The position numbers and the translations under genes are program-made. Shown piece by piece: positions 35,231 to 43,670 of a DNA stretch of 64,000 nt. The notes below the pieces were generated by a model. It saw only the letters and a list, made by a program, of their open reading frames with translations. It was not told where the DNA came from and ran no database searches. Source of the DNA: Roseovarius litoreus (GTDB lineage: Bacteria; Pseudomonadota; Alphaproteobacteria; Rhodobacterales; Rhodobacteraceae); assembly GCF_900142765.1 (NCBI RefSeq), contig NZ_FRCB01000004.1, forward strand, positions 186,001 through 250,000, in the 5' to 3' direction. Position 1 is the first letter of the stretch; every line of letters starts with the position of its first letter.

Positions 35231-36277
35231 TCACGCATCCGTGCGCGAGGGTGCGGCGCGCAGCGCGTCGATCAGGGCTGTCATGTCGTCGGGCAAGGGG
35301 GCTTCGAATTCCAGCGCCTCGCCGCTGACCGGATGCACAAAGCCCAGAACAGCCGCATGAAGCGCCTGTCGGGGGAAATCGCGCGCAGCTTGCAGCCCGG
35401 CTTCGGACAGGGCGCGCAGCGGCAGCTTGCGCCGCCCGCCATAGACCGGATCGCCCACCAGCCCATGACCGGCATGGGCCATATGCACGCGAATCTGGTG
35501 TGTGCGGCCGGTTTCCAGCCAGCATTCCATCAGTGCTGCGACCGGCGGTTGGCCGAAGGTGTCGACAACACGGGCGCGGGTGACGGCGTGGCGTCCGCCC
35601 TCGAAGGTGACGGCCTGTTTCTGCCGGTCGGTGCGATGGCGGGCAAGGCCGCTGGTGATCTTGATGATATTGCCCGTCTCGAAGCTGACGCCGCGCAGCC
35701 CGCGCAGGCGCGGATCGGCGGCATCGGGCACGCCGTAGACCACGGCCCGGTAATAGCGCTCGACGCTGTGATCCTCGAACTGGGCGGCCAGCCCGTGATG
35801 GGCGCGATCCGATTTGGCGACCACCAGCAGGCCCGAGGTGTCCTTGTCGATGCGGTGCACGATGCCGGGGCGCTTCATGCCGCCAACGCCAGAAAGCGTG
35901 TCGCCGCAATGGTGCAGAAGCGCGTTGACCAGCGTGCCGCCGGGGCTGCCGGGGGCGGGATGCACCACCATGCCGGCGGGTTTGTCGATCACGATCAGGT
36001 CGTCATCCTCGAACACGATATGCAGCGGGATGGATTCGGCGGCGATATGGGTGTCCTGCGCTTGCGGGACGGTGATGGCGATGCTGTCGCCCTCGCTGAT
36101 GCGGCTCTTGGGATCGGTGACGGGGGTGCCGTTGACCGACACCGCGCCTTCGGCGATCAGCCGCGCAAGGCGGGTGCGCGACAGCGCCGCATCCTCTGGC
36201 ACATCGCGGGACAACGCCTTATCAAGGCGGGGCGGCGGATCGGCGGCGATCCGGAAGGTCACAAGGGTGGACAGCAT
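35231..36277 (-). CDS. rluD: RluA-family 23S rRNA pseudouridine synthase
   Basis: A 348-residue synthase. The N-terminal S4 domain (SRTRLARLIAEGAVSVNGTP) binds RNA; the catalytic domain has HRIDKDTSGLLVVAKSD near residue 140 with the essential Asp, LETGRTHQIRVHMAHAGHG, and DPVYGG. Size and S4 domain fit RluD (U1911/1915/1917 of 23S rRNA), but other RluA members are close. Its ATG shares bases with the ATG of the divergent gene (CATG), so a downstream GTG is a possible true start. Confidence 0.9.
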   Translation of the reverse strand: MLSTLVTFRIAADPPPRLDKALSRDVPEDAALSRTRLARLIAEGAVSVNGTPVTDPKSRISEGDSIAITVPQAQDTHIAAESIPLHIVFEDDDLIVIDKPAGMVVHPAPGSPGGTLVNALLHHCGDTLSGVGGMKRPGIVHRIDKDTSGLLVVAKSDRAHHGLAAQFEDHSVERYYRAVVYGVPDAADPRLRGLRGVSFETGNIIKITSGLARHRTDRQKQAVTFEGGRHAVTRARVVDTFGQPPVAALMECWLETGRTHQIRVHMAHAGHGLVGDPVYGGRRKLPLRALSEAGLQAARDFPRQALHAAVLGFVHPVSGEALEFEAPLPDDMTALIDALRAAPSRTDA

Positions 36278-36578
36278 GGATAACAGCCCCGAGCCTCAGC
36301 CGGAGGTCGATCCGGCGATGGTGAGATATCTGCGCCTGCTGGTCACGATCCTGACAGGCACGATGATTGCGGGCGTTCTAGTCGTGATCTTCCTGCTTGT
36401 CACGCGCTTCACTGAACAGCCCCCTGCCCTGCCCGAAACGCTGACCCTGCCCGATGGCGCCAAGGTGCAGGCCTTCACGCAAGGCGGCGACTGGTTCGCG
36501 GTGGTCACGGATGACGACCGCATCCTGATCTACGACCGTGTGACCGGGCAGTTGCGGCAGAGTGTACAGGTGGAGTGA
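36276..36578 (+). CDS. small single-pass membrane protein (DUF6476-like)
   Basis: A 100-residue protein: short acidic N-terminus, one membrane helix (LLVTILTGTMIAGVLVVIFL) near residues 20-42, and a beta-rich periplasmic tail (TLPDGAKVQAFTQGGDWFAV, DRILIYDRVTGQL). It is a small conserved Rhodobacterales type of unknown role. The start codon overlaps the rluD start codon on the other strand. Confidence 0.75.
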   Translation: MDNSPEPQPEVDPAMVRYLRLLVTILTGTMIAGVLVVIFLLVTRFTEQPPALPETLTLPDGAKVQAFTQGGDWFAVVTDDDRILIYDRVTGQLRQSVQVE

Positions 36579-36585
36579 ACTTGAA

Positions 36586-36662
36586 TGGTACCGCCTCCCC
36601 GGCTTGAACGGGGGACCTCTGGATCCACAATCCAGCGCTCTAACCAACTGAGCTAAGGCGGC
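36586..36662 (-). tRNA. tRNA-His (anticodon GTG)
   Basis: On the minus strand the acceptor GCCGCCT (from 36662) pairs with AGGCGGT, giving a G1:U72 pair. The anticodon arm CTGGA-TTGTGGA-TCCAG carries GTG, the T-arm is CCCCG-TTCAAGC-CGGGG, the discriminator is A73, and CCA is encoded at 36586-36588. The base before G1 is T, so there is no encoded G-1:C73. This is the alphaproteobacterial tRNA-His variant recognised by a special HisRS. Confidence 0.97.
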
Positions 36663-36673
36663 ACTGCGCCGCG

Positions 36674-36701
36674 ATTTAACTTTCCTGCCCGGCGATTGCA
36701 A
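36674..36701 (-). promoter_or_regulatory. promoter of tRNA-His
   Basis: On the minus strand TTGCAA (36696-36701), 16-nt spacer, TTAAAT (36674-36679), ending 12 nt before the mature tRNA 5' end. Confidence 0.65.
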
Positions 36702-36835
36702 GCCCATAGCGGCGCTGATCGCCAGCTTTGTGCGCGCCCCTGCCGGTGCGGTTGCCGAACGGCGGCCGGCGGCGTTGCGTCTTGCCATTCGACGCAGAAG
36801 GCGCTAGGCGCATAACGCTTGTGCAGGAGGCCGCT

Positions 36836-37024
36836 ATGGGCATCAACACCGAACGAGACATCGAAGCCAATCTTCAGATCGGGCCGACCGACCTTGGCAT
36901 GGTCCGCCTGTTCATCGAAGCCGACGGGCTTGAGATCCCGATGGATTTCTCGCCCGAAGAGGCCGAGGAAATCGCGGCCGAGATTACCGCAGCCGTGAAG
37001 GCAGCAAGGCTCAGATCCGCCTGA
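36836..37024 (+). CDS. small conserved protein of unknown function (DUF6324-like)
   Basis: A 62-residue acidic protein (MGINTERDIEANLQIGPTDL at the start, then FIEADGLEIPMDFSPEEAEE and a helical tail). A near-perfect CAGGAGG site 5 nt before the ATG shows it is translated. It overlaps the end of the convergent mmcB gene by 14 nt. No motif allows a functional call. Confidence 0.75.
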   Translation: MGINTERDIEANLQIGPTDLGMVRLFIEADGLEIPMDFSPEEAEEIAAEITAAVKAARLRSA

Positions 37025-37481
37025 TCGCGGGATCGCGCAGCGCCTGCAGGCGCAGGGCCGCGTGCCGCGCAAAGCGCCGGATCAGGGCGGTGCGACGCGC
37101 CGGGGCCAGCCGGGTTTCGGGCGCCATACGCAGGATTTCGGCATCATAGGCATCCGCCACGATCAACCCGGTCTCATCGGGCAGAAGCTCGGTCGGGAAG
37201 GCCGCATCGACCGCCCAGAAATACCGGTCGCACCAATCCAGGTACCCCTCCCATTTGCCATCCGAGGTGAAATCGGCGCGCGAGGATTTGCACTCGATCA
37301 CCCAGATCTCGCCCTTGGGGCCAAGCGCCATCACATCCACCCGCTTGCCGCGTTCGGGGGTGAATTCCTCGATGCAGGCGAAGTCATGGCCCAGCAGATG
37401 CCGACAGACGCCGCGCGCCAGCAATTGACCGGGCTGCAGATCGGGGGCGAAAAGCGGGTCGGGATCGGGTTCCAGGGTCAT
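37011..37481 (-). CDS. mmcB: MmcB-family DNA repair protein
   Basis: A 156-residue PD-(D/E)XK-like nuclease-fold protein of the MmcB family, named for mitomycin C tolerance in Caulobacter. The core is RVDVMALGPKGEIWVIECKS near residue 47, with the acidic and Lys residues of the fold, then DFTSDGKWEGYLDWCDRYFW. A LexA-type box lies 12 nt before its start codon, which fits SOS control. It overlaps the convergent small gene by 14 nt. Confidence 0.9.
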   Translation of the reverse strand: MTLEPDPDPLFAPDLQPGQLLARGVCRHLLGHDFACIEEFTPERGKRVDVMALGPKGEIWVIECKSSRADFTSDGKWEGYLDWCDRYFWAVDAAFPTELLPDETGLIVADAYDAEILRMAPETRLAPARRTALIRRFARHAALRLQALRDPAIRRI

Positions 37482-37492
37482 TCTTCAAATAT

Positions 37493-37507
37493 GAACAAAA
37501 TAGGAAC
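37493..37507 (-). promoter_or_regulatory. LexA (SOS) box of mmcB
   Basis: On the minus strand GTTC-CTATTTT-GTTC, an exact match to the alphaproteobacterial GTTC-N7-GTTC LexA consensus, ending 12 nt before the mmcB ATG, where a repressor would block transcription. Confidence 0.8.
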
Positions 37508-37519
37508 GCACGCAACCCC

Positions 37520-37548
37520 TTGCCGGATGCCTCGCAAGGCCCTAGGTA
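37520..37548 (+). promoter_or_regulatory. candidate promoter of the 6S RNA gene
   Basis: TTGCCG (37520-37525), 17-nt spacer, TAGGTA (37543-37548), ending 7 nt before the predicted RNA 5' end. The -10 is a weak match. Confidence 0.4.
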
Positions 37549-37555
37549 GGGAATT

Positions 37556-37716
37556 GGCGGGTGCTGCCCTTCCCGTGAACGGTTGCATTCCGGTGGCCTT
37601 AAGCAATTCCGAGGGAGTTGGCTCTGGCCGGGCCCTGGTCCGGTTATTTCCGACGCCCACCTGTATATACAGGTCCTCGGGAATGAGATAACCAAACGGT
37701 CGCGTGCGGGCCCGCC
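37556..37716 (+). ncRNA. ssrS: 6S RNA candidate
   Basis: The 361-nt gap has no credible gene but folds into one long rod on the plus strand. Pairs from base to tip: 37556-37561/37711-37716 (GGCGGG), 37572-37575/37707-37710, 37581-37584/37690-37693, 37586-37591/37680-37685 (CATTCC), 37595-37599/37671-37675, then a large open centre (37600-37612 and 37659-37670), then GGG-A-GTTGG/CCGAC-G-CCC (37613-37621/37650-37658) and an apical hairpin 37626-37631/37640-37645. The length of 161 nt and the central bubble match 6S RNA, which binds sigma-70 RNA polymerase in stationary phase. A small membrane-protein gene follows on the opposite strand, as I recall for ssrS/sspA of Rhodobacter sphaeroides. Confidence 0.62.
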
Positions 37717-37778
37717 ACTTTCAGCACATCATCTGACAGCGCGTCATCGCGCGGACATCGCGTCCGACAGTCGCGCAA

Positions 37779-37810
37779 AGAAAAACGGACCGCGCATGGC
37801 ACGATCCGTT
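37779..37810 (-). terminator. rho-independent terminator of the small membrane protein gene
   Basis: On the minus strand AACGGA-t-CGTGC-cat-GCGCG-g-TCCGTT (37784-37810) forms an 11-bp stem with one mismatch, followed by TTTCTTT-type sequence (37779-37783 are all A on the plus strand). It lies 33 nt past the stop codon. Confidence 0.82.
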
Positions 37811-37842
37811 GACGTAATAATCCGATATGTCGGGACGACGCT

Positions 37843-38181
37843 TTAGCGCCGCCGATTGAAGGGCTGACGGCCACGGCCCTCATCGACCCGCACGGGGATG
37901 GTGGCATAATCGCGCTCCATCGCGTGCTGACGCAGACCGCCGTGATGATCGTCGTCATCATCATCCTTGAGGCGCATCACCGCGATCCCGAACTGCACCC
38001 CGGCAAAGATGATGCCGTTGGACACCCACAGGATCAGCACGGCCAGAACGCCCTTGTCGGAATGCGTCACCAGGTGCCACAGGTTGGCCACGTCGAAATA
38101 GAGCAACATCGCCACGAAAGCCGCCGCAACACCAAAGCCGATGGCCACGTTGGTGATATAGAGGCGAATGAGCTTGGGCAT
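37843..38181 (-). CDS. small inner-membrane protein (possibly SspA-like)
   Basis: A 112-residue protein with two membrane helices (LYITNVAIGFGVAAAFVAML near residues 6-27, and GVLAVLILWVSNGIIFAGVQ near 43-62), then an Asp run (KDDDDDDHHGG) and a basic tail. It lies opposite and just past the 6S RNA candidate, the position described for the salt-stress membrane protein gene sspA in Rhodobacter sphaeroides; identity with SspA is inference. It has its own promoter and terminator. Confidence 0.78.
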   Translation of the reverse strand: MPKLIRLYITNVAIGFGVAAAFVAMLLYFDVANLWHLVTHSDKGVLAVLILWVSNGIIFAGVQFGIAVMRLKDDDDDDHHGGLRQHAMERDYATIPVRVDEGRGRQPFNRRR

Positions 38182-38209
38182 GTGAAAGACTCCCTTGTGC
38201 TTCAGCCAA

Positions 38210-38237
38210 AACATAACATGTCACACGGCCGTAACAA
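38210..38237 (-). promoter_or_regulatory. promoter of the small membrane protein gene
   Basis: On the minus strand TTGTTA (38232-38237), 16-nt spacer, TATGTT (38210-38215), about 29 nt before the start codon. Confidence 0.55.
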
Positions 38238-38354
38238 GAGCGCCGCTGCAAATTCACTGATTCACGGCGCGGATCGGCTCAAGGCGGATGGAGAGGCGCA
38301 TCGGCGTCTCTTCGAGAACATGAAAGCAGCGGTCTGATCTGAGCGATTGGCCGC

Positions 38355-38861
38355 TCAGAACGCCTCGGGACGGGCCTCGCGGGCCATGTGATCGAGCACG
38401 GCGTTGACGAAGCTGGATTCCTTGCCTTCGGGGTAGAAGCTTTTGGCGATGTCGACGAATTCCATGATGACCACCTTGGGCGGCGTGTCGGATTGCGTCA
38501 TCTCGGCGCCTGCGGCCCGGAAGAGCGCCCGCAGCGTGGGATCGATCCGGGCGATGGGCCATTTGGCCACCAGCGCGCGGTCGGTCATCTGGTCGATGCT
38601 CGCCTGCCAGTTCACCGCATCGCGCATCAACTGCCCGAAGAGCACCGGATCGCCCTCGACCATGTCGCCCTCGTCGTAATGGGCGCCGAACCGGTGATCT
38701 TCGAATTCGCGGATCACCGCATCGACGGTCTGCTGGCTGACTTCCATCTGGAACAGCGCCTGCACGGCATAGAACCGCGCCGCAGATCGCATCTTGCGGC
38801 GCTGATTGCCGGACGGGACGGCAGAGGTCGTGCCCGAGGGCGAGGTATCGTCGGTGGTCAT
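38355..38861 (-). CDS. nusB: transcription antitermination factor NusB
   Basis: NusB (168 residues) binds boxA RNA with NusE to prevent termination in rRNA operons. It is all-helical: RSAARFYAVQALFQMEVS near residue 25, RIDPTLRALFRAAGAEM, and the closing EFVDIAKSFYPEGKESSFVN motif. The Ser/Thr-rich first 20 residues are an extension. It overlaps ribH by 4 nt (ATGA), the usual ribH-nusB coupling. A hairpin overlaps its stop codon but has no T-run. Confidence 0.95.
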   Translation of the reverse strand: MTTDDTSPSGTTSAVPSGNQRRKMRSAARFYAVQALFQMEVSQQTVDAVIREFEDHRFGAHYDEGDMVEGDPVLFGQLMRDAVNWQASIDQMTDRALVAKWPIARIDPTLRALFRAAGAEMTQSDTPPKVVIMEFVDIAKSFYPEGKESSFVNAVLDHMAREARPEAF

Positions 38862-39403
38862 GCCTTGGGGTTGTCCTTGAGCTCACCTGCCAGCTTGTAT
38901 TCCTCGGCGGCGGGCATGAAGCCCACTCCCTTGCGCTGGCCGCCCCATTTACGGGTCAGCGCGACCAGATGCAAGGCCGCGGCGGCAGCACCGGCGCCCT
39001 TGTTCATGCGGGAGGGATCCGCGCGGACCTCGGCCTGATCGCGGTTCTCCACGGTCAGGATGCCATTGCCGATGCACAGCCCCTGCAGACCGAGCAAGGT
39101 GATCCCGCGCGAGCTGTCGTTGCAGACGGTGTCGTAATGGGTGGTCTCGCCCCGGATCACGCAGCCAAGCGCCACGTAGCCATCGAAATTCGACATCCGC
39201 TCGGCGATGGTGATGGCGGTGGGAATCTCCAGCGCCCCCGGCACCTCGACCAGCTCGCAGGTGGCGCCCGATGCCTCGATCTCGGCGCGGGCGCCGGCGA
39301 TCAGGTTGTCGGCGATATCGCGGTAGAACGGCGCCACCACGATCAGCAGCTTGACCGGCTTATCGAACGTGGCGCGCGGCAGGGAATATTCGGTCTCGGC
39401 CAT
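38858..39403 (-). CDS. ribH: 6,7-dimethyl-8-ribityllumazine synthase
   Basis: RibH (181 residues) condenses 5-amino-6-ribitylamino-uracil with 3,4-dihydroxy-2-butanone 4-phosphate, the step before riboflavin. Signature blocks: VVAPFYRDIADNLIAGA, VPGALEIPTAI, ALGCVIRGETTHYDTVCNDS with the catalytic His, and GILTVENRDQA. It lies 4 nt after ribB and overlaps nusB, forming a ribB-ribH-nusB operon. Confidence 0.96.
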   Translation of the reverse strand: MAETEYSLPRATFDKPVKLLIVVAPFYRDIADNLIAGARAEIEASGATCELVEVPGALEIPTAITIAERMSNFDGYVALGCVIRGETTHYDTVCNDSSRGITLLGLQGLCIGNGILTVENRDQAEVRADPSRMNKGAGAAAAALHLVALTRKWGGQRKGVGFMPAAEEYKLAGELKDNPKA

Positions 39404-39407
39404 GGGA

Positions 39408-40559
39408 TTACCTTTCGGTCAGCGGACGGGTGCCCGCGATGGAGATGCCATAGGCATCAAGCCCAAGATAGCGCGTATCGGGGCTGTCGGTCAGCAGGAT
39501 CAGCTGATGCAGGCCCATGGTGGACATGATCTGCGCGCCAAGGCCGGTCTGCTTGATGGTGCGGGGGCCGTCGTCATCCTCAAGCTCTTTGGCAAGGCTG
39601 GGCCTCGGCTGCCGGAAGAGGAACACCGCGCCGCGCCCTTCGCGGGCGATGATGTTCATGGCGCGCGGCAGCTTGGCGGTGGGGCCGCTCTCGGCGGGCT
39701 TGAGGCCGACACCCAGAACATCCTCCATCACGTTCAGCGCATGGGTCCGCGCCAGTACCGGCTGCCCGTCGAAAATGTCGCCCTTGATGAGCACCACATG
39801 CTCGGTGCCGCTGATCTGGTCGGTGAAGAGCCGCATCTCCCATGCCCCGCCATGCGAGGAATGCACGGTTTCGCGGCGCACCTCGCGCACGAGATTGTCA
39901 TGCTTGTGGCGATAGGCGATCAGGTCCGAGATCGTGCCGATCTTGAGCCCATGCTCGGCGGCGAACTCGATCAGGTCGGGCAGGCGCGCCATCGAGCCGT
40001 CTTCCTTCATGATCTCGCAGATCACACCGGCGGGCTTGAGCCCGGCCAGCCGGGCGATATCGACGGCCGCCTCGGTATGGCCCGCACGGACCATGACGCC
40101 GCCCTGACGGGCGCGCAGCGGGAACACATGGCCCGGTGTTGCAATGGCGGCGGCGGTGTTCTGCTCGTTGATCGCCACTTCGATGGTGCGCGCGCGATCG
40201 GCGGCGGAAATGCCGGTGGTGACACCCTCGCGCGCCTCGATCGAGACGGTGAAGGCGGTTTCCATGCGCGAGGAATTGTTGACCGACATCATCGGCAGGC
40301 CAAGCTGCGCGATGCGCTCGGCGGTCATCGGCAGGCAGATCAGGCCGCGGCCATGGGTGGCCATGAAATTGATCGCCTCGGGCGTGGCGAATTCGGCGGC
40401 GATGACCAGATCGCCCTCGTTCTCGCGGTCCTCGTGATCCACCAGAATGAACATCCGCCCGGCGCGTGCCTCGGCGATGATCTCTTCGGTGGGGGCGATA
40501 TGCCGGCGGAGGCTTTGCTCAACTTCGCCCGGCTTCTCGAAGGGGACTGTTTCGGACAT
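39408..40559 (-). CDS. ribB: 3,4-dihydroxy-2-butanone 4-phosphate synthase with degenerate GTP cyclohydrolase II domain
   Basis: A 383-residue RibBA-shaped protein. The N-terminal RibB domain is intact: [20 protein letters not shown] near residue 37 with the acidic metal site, [18 protein letters not shown], and [17 protein letters not shown]. In the C-terminal half the GTP cyclohydrolase II fold remains, but the zinc motif C-x10-C-x-C is gone: the equivalent region reads [20 protein letters not shown], without Cys. It should therefore make the four-carbon unit but not open GTP; a separate ribA is expected elsewhere. The layout matches RibBX-type proteins. Confidence 0.92.
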   Translation of the reverse strand: MSETVPFEKPGEVEQSLRRHIAPTEEIIAEARAGRMFILVDHEDRENEGDLVIAAEFATPEAINFMATHGRGLICLPMTAERIAQLGLPMMSVNNSSRMETAFTVSIEAREGVTTGISAADRARTIEVAINEQNTAAAIATPGHVFPLRARQGGVMVRAGHTEAAVDIARLAGLKPAGVICEIMKEDGSMARLPDLIEFAAEHGLKIGTISDLIAYRHKHDNLVREVRRETVHSSHGGAWEMRLFTDQISGTEHVVLIKGDIFDGQPVLARTHALNVMEDVLGVGLKPAESGPTAKLPRAMNIIAREGRGAVFLFRQPRPSLAKELEDDDGPRTIKQTGLGAQIMSTMGLHQLILLTDSPDTRYLGLDAYGISIAGTRPLTER

Positions 40560-40637
40560 GGCGATTTTCCTTGGCTTTCGGCCCTGCCAGATAACGCAGG
40601 CCAAGAGGCTTGGAAAGGGCAGATGTCGGGAACGCCG

Positions 40638-41918
40638 TCAAAGCATCCGCTTTCGGATGCGGTGAATCATCCACCACACCAGCAGCACCACCACCGGCGT
40701 GGCGCCCGCCGTGAGCATCTCCTTGCTGAGCCCGAGCGGCTGTGCGAGCGGATAAAGCAGATAGGCCGCCAGCGACACCGCGTAATAGCTGATGGCGACA
40801 ACGCTCAGCCCCTCGACCGTCTTTTGCAGGCGCAATTGCATGTCCGCGCGCTGATCCATGCTTTCCAGCAGGGCCTGATTCTGCGCGCTGCGCTCCACAT
40901 CGACGCGGGTCCGCAGCAATTCGCCCGCCCGCATCGCCCGGTCCGCCATCGCGTTGAGCCGGTCCTGACTGGATTTGACGGTGCGCATCGCCGGATCGTA
41001 GCGGCGCATCATGAATTCCGAGAAGGTCTGCCGCCCCTCGAAGCGCTGTTCACGCAGCACCGCGATCCGCTGATGCACGATATGTTCATAGGCCCCCGTC
41101 GCCCCGAAGCGGAACGAGGATTGCGCCACCATGCTTTCCAGCTCAGCCGAGATCGACAGAAGGCTTTTCAGCGTATCCTCGGCGCGGGTCGCGGCCCCGG
41201 TCATGTCACCGATCATCTTGGTGAGCTGGCCATCAAGCTCGCCCATCCGCGCGCTCAGTTCTCCGGCCCGCGAAAAGCCCAGCATCGACATCGCCTTGTA
41301 GGTCTCGATCTCGCACAGGCGCTGCACGACACGGCCGATCCGGCGCTGGCCGGTCTGCGGCGAGATGGTCACCGAAAAGCGCAGATGCCCCGCCGGATCG
41401 ATGCGGAAATCCCCCGCGACCACGGCAGCGTCATCCAGCACGCGGGCCACCGCCACGCTTTCGGGCACGAACCAGTCGGCGATTTCCTGACAGGTGCTTT
41501 CCTTGTCCTTCCACGGCGTGATGCGGATCAAGGCCGAGGTCATGCGCACACCCGGCGCCTCGCCCAGCCAGTCATCGGGAAACACCTCGAAATCGCGCGG
41601 ATCGAAGGGCCGCGCGCTCACACCTTCGGTGAAGGCGGTGTAGGTCACGAATTCCGTATGGCTTTCCCATTTCAGCATATGCCGGCCGATGCGCCCGAAA
41701 TAATGCGTGGCGCCGGGCTGCGGATGCGGCGCGCCATGCCGGTCAAGCAGCGCCAGAAGATGCAACATATCGGCTTCGCGGTCGCGCGCCGCCGCCCCTT
41801 CGGGACGTTTGATCGCCAGATAGGCCGCGGTCGACGGCGCCTTCATCGACGGGAAAGGCCGCGCATGAAGCTCATTGGCAAGGCGATAGCGCAGCGGGTG
41901 GTCTTCGATGGGCGGCAT
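40638..41918 (-). CDS. DUF3422 family membrane-anchored protein
   Basis: A 426-residue protein. The N-terminal part (RYRLANELHARPFPSMKAP) is the DUF3422 signature. A long central helical region is probably coiled coil (EDTLKSLLSISAELESMVAQ, MADRAMRAGELLRTRVDVE). Two hydrophobic segments near the C-terminus (VVAISYYAVSLAAYLLYPLA and EMLTAGATPVVVLLVWWMIH) anchor it in the inner membrane. Its function is not established. It is monocistronic, 79 nt past ribB on the same strand. Confidence 0.85.
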   Translation of the reverse strand: MPPIEDHPLRYRLANELHARPFPSMKAPSTAAYLAIKRPEGAAARDREADMLHLLALLDRHGAPHPQPGATHYFGRIGRHMLKWESHTEFVTYTAFTEGVSARPFDPRDFEVFPDDWLGEAPGVRMTSALIRITPWKDKESTCQEIADWFVPESVAVARVLDDAAVVAGDFRIDPAGHLRFSVTISPQTGQRRIGRVVQRLCEIETYKAMSMLGFSRAGELSARMGELDGQLTKMIGDMTGAATRAEDTLKSLLSISAELESMVAQSSFRFGATGAYEHIVHQRIAVLREQRFEGRQTFSEFMMRRYDPAMRTVKSSQDRLNAMADRAMRAGELLRTRVDVERSAQNQALLESMDQRADMQLRLQKTVEGLSVVAISYYAVSLAAYLLYPLAQPLGLSKEMLTAGATPVVVLLVWWMIHRIRKRML

Positions 41919-42110
41919 GTGCCTGTCTCCGGGATGCTTCGAGCGTCAATCTAGCCTGTGCGCGGGCCGGGGAAAACCGTTTTTTCAATACAAACCAATG
42001 ATTTACCAGAGTACATCAGTATACCGCGCAAGCCTTGGGCACAGGCTCCCACAGCCTTTGCAACACAAGACCGGCGCATGAGCGCGCCCGCGCAGCTTCG
42101 TGATAGCACG

Positions 42111-42137
42111 AAAAAGGGCGCCCCGCGAAGGGCGCCC
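42111..42137 (-). terminator. rho-independent terminator after pntB
   Basis: Two GGGCGCCC blocks (42116-42123 and 42130-42137) pair in an 8-bp stem with a CGCGAA loop, followed on the minus strand by TTTTTC. It lies 36 nt after the pntB stop. Confidence 0.9.
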
Positions 42138-42173
42138 CGATCTTGTCGCGTGGCGTGCCACCTGACCCGTGGA

Positions 42174-43658
42174 TCAGTCGATCTTGGGCAGCAGGCTCGA
42201 CATGCTGGCCTTGGCGTCGCCATAGAACATGCGCGTGTTTTCCTTGTAGAACAGCGGGTTCTCGATCCCCGAATAGCCTGTTCCCTGCCCGCGCTTGGAC
42301 ACGAAAACCTGCTTGGCCTTCCACACCTCGAGCACCGGCATCCCGGCGATCGGACTGTTGGGATCGTCCTGCGCCGCCGGGTTCACGATGTCGTTCGAGC
42401 CGATCACGATCACCACGTCCGTATTGGGGAAATCCTCGTTGATCTCGTCCATTTCCAGCACGATGTCGTAAGGCACCTTGGCCTCGGCCAGCAGCACGTT
42501 CATATGCCCCGGCAGACGCCCGGCGACCGGGTGAATGGCAAAGCGCACGTTCTTGCCCTTGGCGCGCAGCTTCTGGGTCAACTCGCTGACCGCCTGCTGC
42601 GCCTGCGCCACCGCCATGCCGTAGCCCGGCACGATGATCACGCTGTCGGCCTCGTTCAGGGCGTTGGCCACGCCATCGGCCTCGATGGCGATCTGTTCGC
42701 CCTCGACCTCGGCAGCTGGCCCCGTGGCCCCACCGAAGCCGCCAAGGATCACGCTGACGAATTGCCGGTTCATCGCCTTGCACATGATGTAGCTCAGGAT
42801 CGCTCCCGACGAGCCGACAAGCGCGCCCACCACGATCAGCAGGTCATTGCCAAGGCTGAAGCCGATGGCCGCCGCCGCCCAACCCGAGTAGCTGTTGAGC
42901 ATCGACACGACCACGGGCATGTCGGCGCCGCCGATTCCCATGATCAGGTGATAGCCGATGAACAGCGCCAGAAGCGTCAGCACGATCAGCGTCCAGCTGC
43001 CCGCACCGCCCAGATACATCGCCGCGAAGACCACCGACAGGATCGCCGCACCAGCGTTCAGCATGTGACCGCCCGGCAGCTTCTTGGCCGCGCTGTCCAC
43101 CTTGCCGGCCAGCTTGCCATAGGCCACGACCGATCCGGTGAAGGTCACCGCACCGATCCAGATGCCCAGAACCAGCTCGACCTTGAGGATCGAGATCTCG
43201 ACCGCGGTTTTCTTGGCCACGATGGCCGCGAAGCCAGAGAAGGTCTTGGCGAAGGCCACCGCCTCGGCGGTGCTCTCTTCGAGACGCGGGAAGGCATGCC
43301 CGTCGCCGATGAAGGCAGCGGCCACCCGGCCCATCTCGATATCGGCGTTGAAGCCCACGAACACGGCGGCCAGACCGACCAGCGAATGCATGATCGCCAC
43401 CAGTTCGGGCATCTGTGTCATCTGCACCTTGGTGGCCAGCTGATAGCCCACCGCGGCGCCCGCCGCGATCAGCACCAGCGACAGAAGCCACAGCCCCTGA
43501 CCCGGTCCGATCAGCGTTGCCACGATCGCGATCGCCATGCCGACGATCCCGTACCACACCGCGCGCTTGGCGCTTTCCTGCCCGCTCAGGCCCCCGAGGC
43601 TGAAGATGAAGAGAACAGCCGCGACCACGTAGGCCGCAATGGTAAATCCGTAATCCAT
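42174..43658 (-). CDS. pntB: NAD(P) transhydrogenase subunit beta
   Basis: PntB (494 residues) carries most of the proton channel and the NADP(H)-binding domain III of the energy-linked transhydrogenase, which makes NADPH from NADH using the proton gradient. About nine membrane helices come first ([20 protein letters not shown] and on), then from about residue 310 domain III with [34 protein letters not shown] and [20 protein letters not shown]. It lies 12 nt after pntA. Confidence 0.97.
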   Translation of the reverse strand: MDYGFTIAAYVVAAVLFIFSLGGLSGQESAKRAVWYGIVGMAIAIVATLIGPGQGLWLLSLVLIAAGAAVGYQLATKVQMTQMPELVAIMHSLVGLAAVFVGFNADIEMGRVAAAFIGDGHAFPRLEESTAEAVAFAKTFSGFAAIVAKKTAVEISILKVELVLGIWIGAVTFTGSVVAYGKLAGKVDSAAKKLPGGHMLNAGAAILSVVFAAMYLGGAGSWTLIVLTLLALFIGYHLIMGIGGADMPVVVSMLNSYSGWAAAAIGFSLGNDLLIVVGALVGSSGAILSYIMCKAMNRQFVSVILGGFGGATGPAAEVEGEQIAIEADGVANALNEADSVIIVPGYGMAVAQAQQAVSELTQKLRAKGKNVRFAIHPVAGRLPGHMNVLLAEAKVPYDIVLEMDEINEDFPNTDVVIVIGSNDIVNPAAQDDPNSPIAGMPVLEVWKAKQVFVSKRGQGTGYSGIENPLFYKENTRMFYGDAKASMSSLLPKID

Positions 43659-43670
43659 TGTCGCCTCCGC

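Noticed and set aside
37659..37674. 16-bp palindrome ACCTGTATATACAGGT as an E. coli-type LexA operator
   Set aside because: The half-sites are 4 nt apart, not 8, alphaproteobacteria use GTTC-N7-GTTC, and the stretch forms the 3' side of the proposed 6S RNA bubble.
39351..41954. 867-codon plus-strand open frame opposite ribB and the DUF3422 gene
   Set aside because: Same mirror-frame composition; the minus-strand genes show clear family motifs and the riboflavin operon overlaps.
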